Shown one piece after another: positions 5,834-5,969 of a stretch of DNA of 5,969 bases. Below the pieces are notes generated by a model that was not told the DNA's origin, did no database searches, and worked only from the letters and a program-made list of their open reading frames with translations. The translations under genes were made by a program, and so were the position numbers. Position 1 is the stretch's first letter, and every line of letters begins with the position of its first letter. Origin of the DNA: Herminiimonas sp. (GTDB lineage: Bacteria > Pseudomonadota > Gammaproteobacteria > Burkholderiales > Burkholderiaceae); NCBI GenBank assembly GCA_014377155.1, contig JACMQD010000025.1, forward strand, positions 1-5,969, read 5' to 3'.

Positions 5834-5969
5834 TTAAATCTCGACTTGCGTGCCGAGTTCGATGACACGGTTACTTGGAATGCGGAAGTAACCGGCCGCG
5901 TCGCGCGCGTTGCGCGCCATCGTGGCGTACAGCGCTTCGCGCCATTGGACCATGCCGTCACCGGCGGAC
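5834..5969 (-). CDS. kup: Kup family potassium uptake transporter, C-terminal end only (5' part outside window)
   Basis: The minus-strand frame from the right edge to TAA 5836-5834 encodes 45 complete residues ending [10 protein letters not shown]. This matches the conserved tail of Kup (TrkD) low-affinity potassium transporters, with the preceding [20 protein letters not shown] and [12 protein letters not shown] also typical of that cytoplasmic C-terminal domain. Kup is an inner-membrane K+/H+ symporter of about 620-640 residues, so over 90 percent lies beyond the window. The gene is co-oriented with the MATE remnant, about 80 bp upstream of its first possible ATG. The call rests on a short stretch, but this tail is distinctive. 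Confidence 0.85.
   Translation of the reverse strand, partial: SAGDGMVQWREALYATMARNARDAAGYFRIPSNRVIELGTQVEI

Overview
The window most resembles the chromosome of a beta-proteobacterium of the order Burkholderiales, possibly Oxalobacteraceae. This is inferred from moderately high GC, from a poly(3-hydroxybutyrate)-cycle enzyme family typical of that group, and from a potassium transporter tail and a MATE exporter that both look beta-proteobacterial. No RNA gene, insertion sequence, prophage or CRISPR array is visible.

Layout. (1) Positions 1-1976, minus strand: a D-(-)-3-hydroxybutyrate oligomer hydrolase with a lipoprotein signal, lacking only its last residues beyond the left edge. (2) Positions 1977-2439: an intergenic region rich in regulatory-looking dyads between two divergent transcription units, with a long imperfect hairpin in the probable 5' leader of the hydrolase. 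(3) Positions 2359-4354, plus strand: a small ORF with its own Shine-Dalgarno sequence overlaps the start of a soluble PAS-domain histidine kinase, which overlaps by 4 nt a FixJ/NarL-type response regulator. (4) Positions 4355-4449: a short convergent spacer with two small hairpins. (5) Positions 4450-5753, minus strand: a MATE-family efflux transporter broken by a +1 shift, a -1 shift and an internal deletion, plus an in-frame 9-bp duplication. (6) Positions 5834-5969, minus strand: the C-terminal end of a Kup potassium transporter.

How the genes may work together. The hydrolase cuts soluble 3-hydroxybutyrate oligomers to monomer. The two-component pair is transcribed divergently from it and has the domain make-up of FixL/FixJ-type systems. 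Control of the hydrolase by this pair is possible from the arrangement, but nothing in the sequence proves it. Kup and the MATE remnant are co-oriented and look unrelated to the left half.

No new defence or mobile system was found. The items most worth checking are the start-site arrangement of the kinase, the Gln in place of the usual acidic residue after its phosphoacceptor His, the hairpin and dyads in the divergent intergenic region, and the multiply lesioned transporter.
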